Shown: positions 56,496-63,327 of the stretch, piece by piece
Numbering within the stretch: the stretch's first letter is position 1
Layout: the number at the start of each line of letters is the position of its first letter
Origin: ENR-C587 sp942493235
Lineage (GTDB): Bacteria; Bacteroidota; Ignavibacteria; Kapaibacteriales; UBA2268
Length of the DNA stretch: 64,000 nucleotides
Assembly: GCA_942493235.1 (NCBI GenBank)
Contig: OW818676.1
Location: 3,906,001-3,970,000 of the forward strand
Direction: 5' to 3'
Made by a program: the position numbers and the translations under genes
The notes under the pieces: generated by a model
The model's input: only the letters and a program-made list of their open reading frames with translations
Told to the model about the DNA's origin: nothing
Databases searched by the model: none

Positions 56496-56604
56496 TGCGG
56501 GTTTCAGAGGTATTGCAAGTTCAGTTCCCGCTGGCAAGGTTCTTATCGGTTGATAGGTTCGCAGCTCCGAATCCCCCAACGTTTCATACCGCCAAACGTT
56601 AGCC
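56476..56604. other. attC-like site 2
   Basis: The 3' part CAACGTTTCATACCGCCAAA followed by CGTTAGCC (GTTAGCC at 56598-56604) is close to that of site 1 (CAACATTTCATACCGCCACC, GTTAGCG). The 5' arm is less clearly complementary (CAACAACGGC then GCGGG). The site overlaps the 3' end of the preceding gene. Confidence 0.45.
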
Positions 56605-56642
56605 AAATTAAATAAATAACACCAATCTGTTATGATTGTAAA

Positions 56643-56672
56643 GAAGCTCCGGCAGAACCAGCACAAGCATAA
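56643..56672 (+). pseudogene. Orphan copy of the rpsA 3' end (last nine codons and stop)
   Basis: GAAGCTCCGGCAGAACCAGC followed by ACAAGCATAA encodes EAPAEPAQA and a stop. rpsA itself ends EAPAEEAQA. 28 of 30 bases match. There is no start or body of rpsA attached. It is directly followed by its own terminator (56700-56726), different from the native one, and by leader L2. Confidence 0.8.
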
Positions 56673-56699
56673 TCTGTTTTAAAGATTATAGGTTTTAAG

Positions 56700-56726
56700 A
56701 GGCGGTTTTCGGACCGCCTTTTTTTT
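56700..56726 (+). terminator. Terminator behind the orphan rpsA end
   Basis: AGGCGGT and ACCGCCT around TTTCGG, followed by eight T. Its stem differs from that of the native rpsA terminator, as expected for an allele from another lineage. Confidence 0.85.
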
Positions 56727-56729
56727 GTA

Positions 56730-56818
56730 TATATACAAGATAAATATATTTATTTTGATAATATAATAATATTTCGTAATTTAATAAATCATTCGTCGAG
56801 AGTACGTAGATGGATGAG
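56730..56818 (+). repeat. Island leader repeat L2 with core
   Basis: AT-rich leader ending in ATTCGTCGAGAGTACGTAGA followed by TGGATGAG (56791-56818). It matches the end of the other leaders loosely; the core is GAG..CGTAGATGGATGAG. The next coding sequence starts 60 bases later. Confidence 0.6.
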
Positions 56819-56878
56819 ATGGCGGTTTTACATAAACAAAGTGATAATAATATATATCTTTGAAAAAAAGGATAAAAG

Positions 56879-57880
56879 ATGAAGGACTTAACAAACTCAA
56901 ATTTAGATAGGCAAAACATTCTTAATAATCGATTTGCTCTTGATAGAATTCAAGAATATATTGGGTTACCGGGAATGTTATTTGAAGGAGAATATAGATT
57001 TACTACTCAAATGGTGGCTGATTTCTACGGAGTTGACGAAAGGACTATCAAAAGATATTTGGAGAATTACGAACAAGAGCTAAAACACAATGGATATATT
57101 TTAAGTAAGGGTAAGCAACTGAAAGATTTGAAGTTGCAATTTGGTCATGTCATAAATGTCCCGAGCAAAACAACTCAACTTGGACTTTTCAATTTCCGTG
57201 CCTTTTTGAATTTAGGAATGTTATTATCTGAAAGCGATAATGCTAAACTATTGCGTTCTAAAATGCTTGATATTGTTATTGAAACAATCAATGAAAGAAC
57301 AGGTGGTGGAACAAAATACATTAATCGCAAAGATTCTGATTATTTGCCAACGGCTATAAGAGAAAGTAAATATAGGAAGGAATTCACTTCTGCATTAAGT
57401 CGATATGTTGATATGGGAAATTATAAGTATTCATTATATACAGACAAAATCTATCAATGTATATTTAAAGAAAATGCCCAAGAATACAAACAAATCTTAA
57501 AACTTGAAGCTAAAGAAAACGCTAGGGATACAATGTATTCTGAAATTCTTAATCTTGTAGCATCTTTTGAAACAGGTATTGCTTATGAAATTGAAATATT
57601 GTTCAAACTGTTAGGTCGTAAATTGCAGCCGAAAGAGGTTGACGATATTTTTGTTTGTTTTTCTGAACATCCTCTGCAACGACCACATATCGAAGATGCA
57701 AGAATAAAAATGGCATCAAGAGATTTGCATTTCAGAGATGCTTTTCATAAAAAGCTTGAAGAATATATAAATTCTGTTTCGCCGGCAGATTTTGAACGTT
57801 TTCTTGGTGAACAAAGTGTGAATTTTGAAAAGCAGTTAGAAGAGGCGAAAGATGTTTTTAAAAGGTTAAAGGACAGTTAA
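56879..57880 (+). CDS. Putative large antitoxin/regulator partner of Doc
   Basis: 333 residues with N-terminal helix-turn-helix look (YRFTTQMVADFYGVDERTIK) as in Bro-N or DNA-binding regulators near RhuM and Doc genes. The central part (LLSESDNAKLLRSKMLDIVI) and the long C-terminus are helical. It ends one base into the Doc gene (TAATG), indicating translational coupling. Ribosome-binding site AAAAAAAGGATAAAAG precedes the ATG. The usual Doc partner, Phd, is about 70 residues, so this antitoxin would be unusual; the assignment rests on pairing. Confidence 0.7.
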   Translation: MKDLTNSNLDRQNILNNRFALDRIQEYIGLPGMLFEGEYRFTTQMVADFYGVDERTIKRYLENYEQELKHNGYILSKGKQLKDLKLQFGHVINVPSKTTQLGLFNFRAFLNLGMLLSESDNAKLLRSKMLDIVIETINERTGGGTKYINRKDSDYLPTAIRESKYRKEFTSALSRYVDMGNYKYSLYTDKIYQCIFKENAQEYKQILKLEAKENARDTMYSEILNLVASFETGIAYEIEILFKLLGRKLQPKEVDDIFVCFSEHPLQRPHIEDARIKMASRDLHFRDAFHKKLEEYINSVSPADFERFLGEQSVNFEKQLEEAKDVFKRLKDS

Positions 57881-58335
57881 TGAATACGATAGTTTATATT
57901 ACCGACATTCAGGAAGTTATCAATATCCATAAAAAGACTATCTCTGTAAGTGGTGGTGGTACTGATAGTATTATTAATATCGGTTCATTGGATGCGGCTT
58001 TAGAGCACATCCAAAATAATTTGTATTATCCTTCTTTTATTGACAAATTAACGCATCTATTTTTTGCTACGAATAAAAGTCATTGCTTTTTTGATGGAAA
58101 TAAAAGAATTGCAATTTCTTTAGGTAGTATTTTTCTATTAAAAAACGGATATTTAGATGCAGCTACAAGGTTCCTATATAAAATGGAAACAATAAGTTAC
58201 CATTTAGCTGCCGGAAGAATTGACAAAGACTTTTTAAGAGAAATTATAGATTCAATAGTTTATGAAGAAGATTTTTCAGAGGCGATTAAATTGAGATTAA
58301 TACATTGTATGTCAGAAAAAATTAACAACGAGTGA
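57880..58335 (+). CDS. Doc/Fic-family toxin
   Basis: 151 residues. The Fic motif HCFFDGNKR (H68 to R76) corresponds to the canonical H-[P/x]-F-x-x-[G/A]-N-K-R. The N-terminus has IINIGSLDAALEHI, similar to Doc's GLRDLGLLESAL-like region, and the helical bundle (SFIDKLTHLFFATNKS) follows. Doc phosphorylates EF-Tu in the best studied systems and arrests growth. Here the partner gene overlaps by one base. The last part (IHCMSEKINNE) merges into the attC-like fragment. Confidence 0.88.
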   Translation: MNTIVYITDIQEVINIHKKTISVSGGGTDSIINIGSLDAALEHIQNNLYYPSFIDKLTHLFFATNKSHCFFDGNKRIAISLGSIFLLKNGYLDAATRFLYKMETISYHLAAGRIDKDFLREIIDSIVYEEDFSEAIKLRLIHCMSEKINNE

Positions 58336-58430
58336 TAACACTCAATATAGCCAATAAGGGTTTCAGTGGTATGCGAAGGGTTTTATCCCCCTTCAACTTT
58401 TATATAACTTGATAGAGATTAAGCCCACAA
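58336..58430. other. attC-like fragment, site 3 (5' half)
   Basis: It starts behind the Doc stop with TAACACTCAATATAGCC and contains AAGGGTTTTATCCCCC and CTTCAACTTTTATATAACTT, which match the middle of site 1 (AAGGGTTGTATCCCGCTCC, AACTTTTGTGTAACTTGACA). The 3' arm is missing; the sequence changes to leader L3 right after CCCACAA. Confidence 0.55.
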
Positions 58431-58505
58431 CCATAAACCATTTGGAATATTCAAATATTTTATTTAATTTAAGATACATTTATTGAGAAGGTGTAGGTAA
58501 ATGAG
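58431..58505 (+). repeat. Island leader repeat L3 with core
   Basis: CCATAAACCATTTGGAATAT, then AAATATTTTATTTAATTTAA, GATACATTTATTGAGAAGG, and TGTAGGTAAATGAG. It aligns nearly base for base with L4 and L5, and less tightly with L1. Confidence 0.85.
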
Positions 58506-58669
58506 TTTAAGCAAGTTTAAAAACAATTCTGGTCTATAAAAGCCAAATGTCTTACCTTCTAAATTAACAAAAAAAGAGTAACTTCAAACCGGAAAAGTGG
58601 AGTCCAGAAACCACTCAAAAATAACGGGGCGTATTCCGAAAAGCCGTACGAGTAGGACAAATTAAAAAA
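58506..58669. other. Conserved-looking non-coding patch before the DUF5362-like gene
   Basis: GCGTATTCCGAAAAGCCGTA and CGAGTAGGACAA stand out by higher GC content and possible short stems. It may be an RNA leader or a remnant of an intron-like element, but no known RNA family could be assigned by eye. Confidence 0.3.
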
Positions 58670-59107
58670 ATGAATACTCATGAATCAAATTTTGAATTAA
58701 ACGATTCAATCTTAATTAACTCCGAAATCAAAGATTATCTGTTAGAGTCTGCCAAATGGACAAAATTCCTTTCGATTTTAGGTTTTATCGGTCTTAGCTT
58801 AATAGTAGTATTTTCAATTTTAGCTGTTTTAGCTGGCTCATCAATTGAATCTATTGGATTTAGAAGTATATGGTTTGCTCTATTTTATATAATATCCGGG
58901 GTATTATATTATTTCCCTATTAACTACCTTTATCAATTCTCTAAAGGAATAAGTCAAGGTATAAAATCAAACGATCAAGAATCATTTACTACTGCATTAA
59001 GAAGTTTAAAGTCCCATTACAAATATATGGGGATTTTTACTATTGTTTTGCTTTCATTTTATTTATTAGTTGCTTTGGCTGGAATACTTTTGATAGCAAA
59101 TAAATAA
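58670..59107 (+). CDS. Four-helix membrane protein (DUF5362-like)
   Basis: 145 residues. Four hydrophobic segments: KFLSILGFIGLSLIVVFSIL, FRSIWFALFYIISGVLYYF, YFPINYLYQFSKG leading into a cytoplasmic loop, and YMGIFTIVLLSFYLLVALAG. The ESAKWTKFLSILGFIGLSL and LKSHYKYMGI segments resemble a family of small membrane proteins often annotated DUF5362. Function unknown. The start follows ACAAATTAAAAAA, a weak site. It is the third cargo block of the island. Confidence 0.65.
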   Translation: MNTHESNFELNDSILINSEIKDYLLESAKWTKFLSILGFIGLSLIVVFSILAVLAGSSIESIGFRSIWFALFYIISGVLYYFPINYLYQFSKGISQGIKSNDQESFTTALRSLKSHYKYMGIFTIVLLSFYLLVALAGILLIANK

Positions 59108-59520
59108 ATTGATGGATTATTAAATTATTAACAACTCAAAACTTGTCAAAACAGAGTTTTTGTGTTCGGTGGATTAATATTCTTACTAAATTTTTTGTGT
59201 ATCTATTAAAGTGTGTGATTAACTGATAGATTTTTATTTTTCTATACATTTATTGAACAGATTGATTTGGCAAAAATGCAACCGAAATATGGTAAATTGG
59301 TAGAAGATGAAAGCCAAGAATTTCATAGATTATTATGAGAGAAAAATAAGCAAGGTTACTCTTAGAAGATATTTTAAGCTCAGAGTCTGAAAAGCAAATT
59401 TTTGAATAGTCGTTCAAATACTAACTGTTTGTAAACTTTTTTCGCCGAATGATGCCGACTTTGTCTGTATGCAGAAGATAAGATAATAATCAAAGATTTT
59501 TACTAAATTAAGAAGTAGCT
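59108..59520. other. Intergenic region with a possible gene remnant
   Basis: 413 bases. A short frame 59276-59338 (ATG to TGA, 20 codons, MQPKYGKLVEDESQ...) is open upstream as well and could be a decayed gene end, but nothing more can be said. ATACATTTATTGA at 59245 matches part of the leader. No other gene is visible. Confidence 0.35.
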
Positions 59521-60513
59521 ATGAGTGAAATAATTCCTAAACAAAACAACTTTATATTATATACTTCCCCTGAAGGCGAAGTAAAACTGAAAGTTTTGTT
59601 AGAAAACGAAAATATTTGGCTTACTCAAGTACAGATGAGTAAACTTTTTGACCGTGAGAGAAGTGTAATTACCAAACATATAAGCAATATTTTTAGCGAA
59701 AGTGAGTTAGAAGAAAAAAGCAATGTGCAAATTTTGCACATTAGTGGTTCGGATAAGCCGGTAAAATTCTACAATCTTGATGTAATCATTTCTGTTGGTT
59801 ACCGTGTAAAATCGCTTAGAGGTACACAGTTTAGAATTTGGGCTACAAAAACACTAAAAGAATACATTATCAAAGGTTTTGTATTAGATGATGAACGTTT
59901 AAAACAGGGAAAACATTTCGGCAAAGATTATTTTGATGAATTAATTGAACGTATCAGGGAAATTCGAGCTAGTGAAAGAAGATTTTATCAGAAAATCACG
60001 GACATTTATGCACTTTCTATTGATTATAATAATTCAGATGTATTGACAAAAGATTTTTTTGCTACAGTTCAAAATAAGCTTCATTGGGCAATAACGGGCA
60101 AAACTGCCGCAGAAATTATTTACACTTCAGCGGATGCTTCAAAAATATACATGGGTCTAACAAATTGGAAACATGCTCCGTATTGTAAAATATTAAAATC
60201 GGATGTTTCGATAGCTAAGAATTATTTGAGCGAACAGCATATCAAAGAACTTAATAGAATTGTTTCTGCATATCTGGACTTAGCCGAGAGTAGAGCAGAG
60301 AGGCATATTCCCACAACAATGCAAGATTGGATTAGCTTTTTGCATAGTTTTTTGGAATTGTCCAGCTTTCCAATTCTTAAAGACAAAGGTACAGTTTCTG
60401 CATTAGAAGCAAAATTAAAAGCAGAACAAGAGTATGATAAATATAGAGTGATTCAGGATACGAATTATGAATCAGATTTTGATAAAGTGATTAATCAACT
60501 AAAAGGAGAATAA
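59521..60513 (+). CDS. RhuM-family protein
   Basis: 330 residues. The RhuM/Bro-N-like N-terminus is clear: FILYTSPEGEVKLKVLLENE, NIWLTQVQMSKLFDRERSVI, then VIISVGYRVKSLRGTQFRIW and ATKTLKEYIIKGFVLDDERL. The C-terminal half (TVQNKLHWAITGKTAAEIIY, LSEQHIKELNRIVSAYLDL) is typical. RhuM was first seen in a Salmonella pathogenicity island. Its biochemical role is uncertain; many are encoded next to restriction or toxin genes. It lies upstream of a DUF1016 gene, as the Bro-N gene does downstream of one in the ahcY island. Confidence 0.9.
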   Translation: MSEIIPKQNNFILYTSPEGEVKLKVLLENENIWLTQVQMSKLFDRERSVITKHISNIFSESELEEKSNVQILHISGSDKPVKFYNLDVIISVGYRVKSLRGTQFRIWATKTLKEYIIKGFVLDDERLKQGKHFGKDYFDELIERIREIRASERRFYQKITDIYALSIDYNNSDVLTKDFFATVQNKLHWAITGKTAAEIIYTSADASKIYMGLTNWKHAPYCKILKSDVSIAKNYLSEQHIKELNRIVSAYLDLAESRAERHIPTTMQDWISFLHSFLELSSFPILKDKGTVSALEAKLKAEQEYDKYRVIQDTNYESDFDKVINQLKGE

Positions 60514-60561
60514 ATACACTGAAAACTTACTTACGCTTTTTAGCTATAATAAACCCCACAT
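60514..60561. other. Short attC-like remnant, site 4
   Basis: Only ATAAACCCCACATCC matches the junctions of sites 3 and 5 (CCCACAACC, GCCCGCATCC). The palindrome is not preserved. Confidence 0.3.
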
Positions 60562-60636
60562 CCATAAACCATTTTGAATACTCAAATATTTTATTTAATT
60601 TAAGATACATTTATTGAGAAGTTGTAGGTAAATTAG
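60562..60636 (+). repeat. Island leader repeat L4 with core
   Basis: CCATAAACCATTTTGAATAC, AAATATTTTATTTAATTTAA, and GAGAAGTTGTAGGTAAATTAG. It differs from L3 at a few positions; the core ends TTAG rather than TGAG. Confidence 0.85.
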
Positions 60637-60731
60637 ATGCGATTATCGCAAATATTTGTTTGATAAATAATACGATTTTTATCGTGGCTTAGCTAATCAT
60701 TTGAGAATGCTAAATAAACTATTATTATAAA

Positions 60732-61775
60732 ATGAATACTATAATATCGGAAAAAGATTATATTGTTTGGTTAGCCGAGATAAAAACCAAAATAAAATCC
60801 GCACAGATAAAAGCGGCACTTTCTGCCAATGCTGAAATGATTTCTTTATATTGGGATTTAGGCAGGCCAATAGTTGAAAAGCAAGAATATGAGAAATGGG
60901 GAACTGCTGTAGTTGAGCGGCTTTCAAGAGATTTAAAAAAGGAATTTCCTGAAATGACAGGATTTTCAAGAACTAATCTTTTTGCAATTCGACAGTTTTA
61001 TCTGTTTTATTATTGCGGGACAGAATTTGTCCCACAACCTGTGGGACAAATTCCCTGGGGACATACTCGCTTAATTATCGGTAAAATAAAAAATTTCGAC
61101 GAAGCAATATTTTATTCACAGCAAACAATTGAAAATGGTTGGTCAAGAGATGTGCTTGCTATGCAAATAGAAAGTAATTTATTTGCTCGGCAAGGTAATT
61201 CGCTCACAAATTTCACTCAAACACTTCCAAAACCAAATTCTGATTTAGCAAAGCAAACACTAAAAGACCCATATCGATTCGATTTTATGCAATTGACAAA
61301 AGATGCAAAAGAACGCGAAATAGAATTGGATTTAATGCGGCATATCACCGAATTTCTGCTGGAATTAGGTAAAGGCTTTGCCTTTATTGGGCGTCAATAC
61401 GATATATCAATTAATGAAAAGAACTATAAAATTGATTTATTATTTTACCACATAAACTTACGATGTTTTGTTGTTATTGAGCTTAAAGCCGGCGAGTTTA
61501 AACCCGAATACACCGGAAAACTCAATTTCTATTTATCTGCCGTCGATGATTTACTTAAAAGTGAAGCCGATAACCCCACAATAGGAATTCTGCTTTGCAA
61601 AACCAAAAATAAATACGATGTGGAATATGCTCTGAGAGATATTGGTAAGCCTATAGGTGTAAGTCAATACTTATTTAAAGAATTGCCCGATAATTTCAAA
61701 TCCGAGCTTCCAACAATTCAAGAAATTGAAAATGAATTATCGGAAATAACTTATAATAATGAACTTAAGAAATAA
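60732..61775 (+). CDS. DUF1016/YhcG-type PD-(D/E)XK nuclease
   Basis: 347 residues. N-terminal DUF1016 domain (IKAALSANAEMISLYWDLGR, GFSRTNLFAIRQFYLFYY) and a PDDEXK domain with LLELGKGFAFIGRQYDISI, the Asp in YKIDLLFYH, and VVIELKAGEF (E-x-K). GKLNFYLSAVDDLL follows. It is clearly related to the 23.8 kb gene, but well diverged. The region RQFYLFYYCGTEFVPQPVGQ suggests an extra loop. It is followed by a DUF3795 gene 32 bases later. Confidence 0.9.
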   Translation: MNTIISEKDYIVWLAEIKTKIKSAQIKAALSANAEMISLYWDLGRPIVEKQEYEKWGTAVVERLSRDLKKEFPEMTGFSRTNLFAIRQFYLFYYCGTEFVPQPVGQIPWGHTRLIIGKIKNFDEAIFYSQQTIENGWSRDVLAMQIESNLFARQGNSLTNFTQTLPKPNSDLAKQTLKDPYRFDFMQLTKDAKEREIELDLMRHITEFLLELGKGFAFIGRQYDISINEKNYKIDLLFYHINLRCFVVIELKAGEFKPEYTGKLNFYLSAVDDLLKSEADNPTIGILLCKTKNKYDVEYALRDIGKPIGVSQYLFKELPDNFKSELPTIQEIENELSEITYNNELKK

Positions 61776-61807
61776 AATCAATTTTTAATAGCGAAAAGAA
61801 ATGAGAT

Positions 61808-62224
61808 ATGCCAAGAGAATTGAGATACGACGGAATGATTGCCCCTTGCGGTATGAATTGTGGACTATGTATTGGTCACCTTCGGGAGAAAAAACCCTGT
61901 GCTGGTTGTTTTAGAAAAGATGATGAGAATAAACCGAATGCTTGTAGAAGTTGTACTGTTGTTAATTGCGAATATTTGCCTAAAACTGAATCAGGATTTT
62001 GCTTTGAGTGCCCTAAGTATCCTTGTCAGCAACTAAAAAATCTTGACAAACGTTACCGTACAAAATATGGAATGAGTATGTTTGAAAATCTGCTCTTTAT
62101 CAAAGAAAAAGGATTAGATAAATTTTTGGAATCGGAACAGGAAAAGTGGAAATGTGAGAATTGTGGTTCAGGTTTAAGTGTACATAGAGATAATTGTTTA
62201 AATTGCAATCACAAATACATATAA
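61808..62224 (+). CDS. DUF3795-family cysteine-rich protein
   Basis: 138 residues with about twenty cysteines arranged in CxxC and CxxxC groups: IAPCGMNCGLCIGHL, CAGCFRKDD, CRSCTVVNCEYL, FCFECPKYPCQQL, and a C-terminal zinc ribbon (KCENCGSGLSVHRDNCLNCN). DUF3795 proteins are cytoplasmic, of unknown function, and often encoded near small-molecule modification or defence genes. The start ATG follows a GAAATGAGAT region. It is the last gene before the fragment of attC-like site 5. Confidence 0.88.
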   Translation: MPRELRYDGMIAPCGMNCGLCIGHLREKKPCAGCFRKDDENKPNACRSCTVVNCEYLPKTESGFCFECPKYPCQQLKNLDKRYRTKYGMSMFENLLFIKEKGLDKFLESEQEKWKCENCGSGLSVHRDNCLNCNHKYI

Positions 62225-62234
62225 AAGAACTGAC

Positions 62235-62322
62235 GCAAACACGTATTATAAAATTCAGCAGTAAATTCAAGGTTTTTATCCCGCTTCAGCTTTCGTATAA
62301 CTTGACAGGAAATCGCCCGCAT
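62235..62322. other. attC-like fragment, site 5 (5' half)
   Basis: CAAGGTTTTTATCCCGCTTC, CAGCTTTCGTATAACTTGAC, and GGAAATCGCCCGCATCC match the middle of site 1 (about 60 aligned bases). The 3' arm is replaced by leader L5 starting CCATAAACC. Confidence 0.55.
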
Positions 62323-62397
62323 CCATAAACCATTTGGAAACCTCAAATATTTTATTTAATTTAAGATACATTTATTGAGTATTTGTAAGTAGATGAG
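62323..62397 (+). repeat. Island leader repeat L5 with core
   Basis: CCATAAACCATTTGGAAACC, AAATATTTTATTTAATTTAA, GATACATTTATTGAGTATT, and TGTAAGTAGATGAG. It closely matches L3. Confidence 0.85.
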
Positions 62398-62504
62398 ATA
62401 GGGGCTTTATTGTCATGCGCCGTGAGTGCATTTCTGCAGAGATTAATTTTAGAACTTATTAAAAGTAAATTTTTTACATCATATAAAATAATATTAAATA
62501 GAAA

Positions 62505-63074
62505 ATGAATATATTAGCAATTAATGGGAGTCCAAATAAAAATGGCACCTGCACAGCAATAACAAAGGCTTTAGTTGATAAGTTATATACTTTGGATAAT
62601 AAAATAACACAATATGATTTAAATAGTCTTAATATTCATGGATGCCAAGAATGCTTTTCCTGTCGAAATAAAAAAACTGATATATGTGCTTATAAAGATG
62701 ATATTTCTGAAATCTTAGAAATGGCAAAAAATACTGAAATAATGATTATTTCTACTCCTGTATTTTATGCAGATATCAGTGCCCAGTTAAAGTGTTTTAT
62801 TGATCGCACTTGGTCTTACTATGGAATAACCGGCACTTCTGCAAATCACTTACAACGAAATAGAACTTTAGTTTTTATATTATCCTATGGATATAATAAT
62901 TCAAATATATATGATCAGCTTTATGAGAAATATAAGCTCTATTTTAATATGTTCGGATTTGATAATTGTTATTTAATAAAAGCTTATGGTGCTCAGTATT
63001 ACAAGTCAGAAATAATCAATAAAACTGAAGTATTTAATATGATAGATTCTATTTCAAAAAATATTTGTAAATAA
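62505..63074 (+). CDS. Flavodoxin-family NAD(P)H-dependent oxidoreductase
   Basis: 189 residues. The flavin-binding start MNILAINGSPNKNGTCTAI is typical of NADPH-dependent FMN reductases/iron-sulfur flavoproteins. CQECFSCRNKKTDICAYKDD carries the cysteines of the iron-sulfur flavoprotein type, and MIISTPVFYADISAQLKCFI DRTWSYY is the conserved middle. It probably binds FMN and perhaps a [4Fe-4S] cluster. The start ATG follows AAATAGAAA. It is followed by a copy of the rpsA terminator. Confidence 0.85.
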   Translation: MNILAINGSPNKNGTCTAITKALVDKLYTLDNKITQYDLNSLNIHGCQECFSCRNKKTDICAYKDDISEILEMAKNTEIMIISTPVFYADISAQLKCFIDRTWSYYGITGTSANHLQRNRTLVFILSYGYNNSNIYDQLYEKYKLYFNMFGFDNCYLIKAYGAQYYKSEIINKTEVFNMIDSISKNICK

Positions 63075-63107
63075 TTTATTTATTGCGACACTAACCATAT
63101 AAAAAAA

Positions 63108-63137
63108 GCGATTCTTTAATTAGAGTCGCTTTTTTTT
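63108..63137 (+). terminator. Second copy of the rpsA terminator
   Basis: GCGATTCT and AGAGTCGC around TTAATT followed by eight T, as at 54037-54066, with AAAAAA before the stem in both. Only the bases just before differ (CCATATAAA versus GATATAAA). Confidence 0.9.
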
Positions 63138-63199
63138 GATAGTTGTATAAAGAGTTACAAATTACTCTCACAATTCATACGTATTAACACTTAATTTTG

Positions 63200-63294
63200 C
63201 TGGTTATACGAAAAAAAAAGAAAATAAATGAATAGAATATAGAATAATTTTTTTATATTAGCTATCATTTATTGAGAATGCGTAGGTAAATGAG
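63200..63294 (+). repeat. Island leader repeat L6 with core
   Basis: AT-rich stretch ending CTATCATTTATTGAGAATG and CGTAGGTAAATGAG (63294). The bases behind it are TTAGAC, which with the final G form GTTAGAC. It precedes the SIR2-like gene. Confidence 0.7.
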
Positions 63295-63327
63295 TTAGAC
63301 AACATAGAGTTTGAGACAGCGATTAAA

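Noticed and set aside
59276..59338. Small open reading frame of 20 codons
   Set aside because: Too short for a call; open on both sides upstream, so it may be a remnant, but no homology could be claimed.
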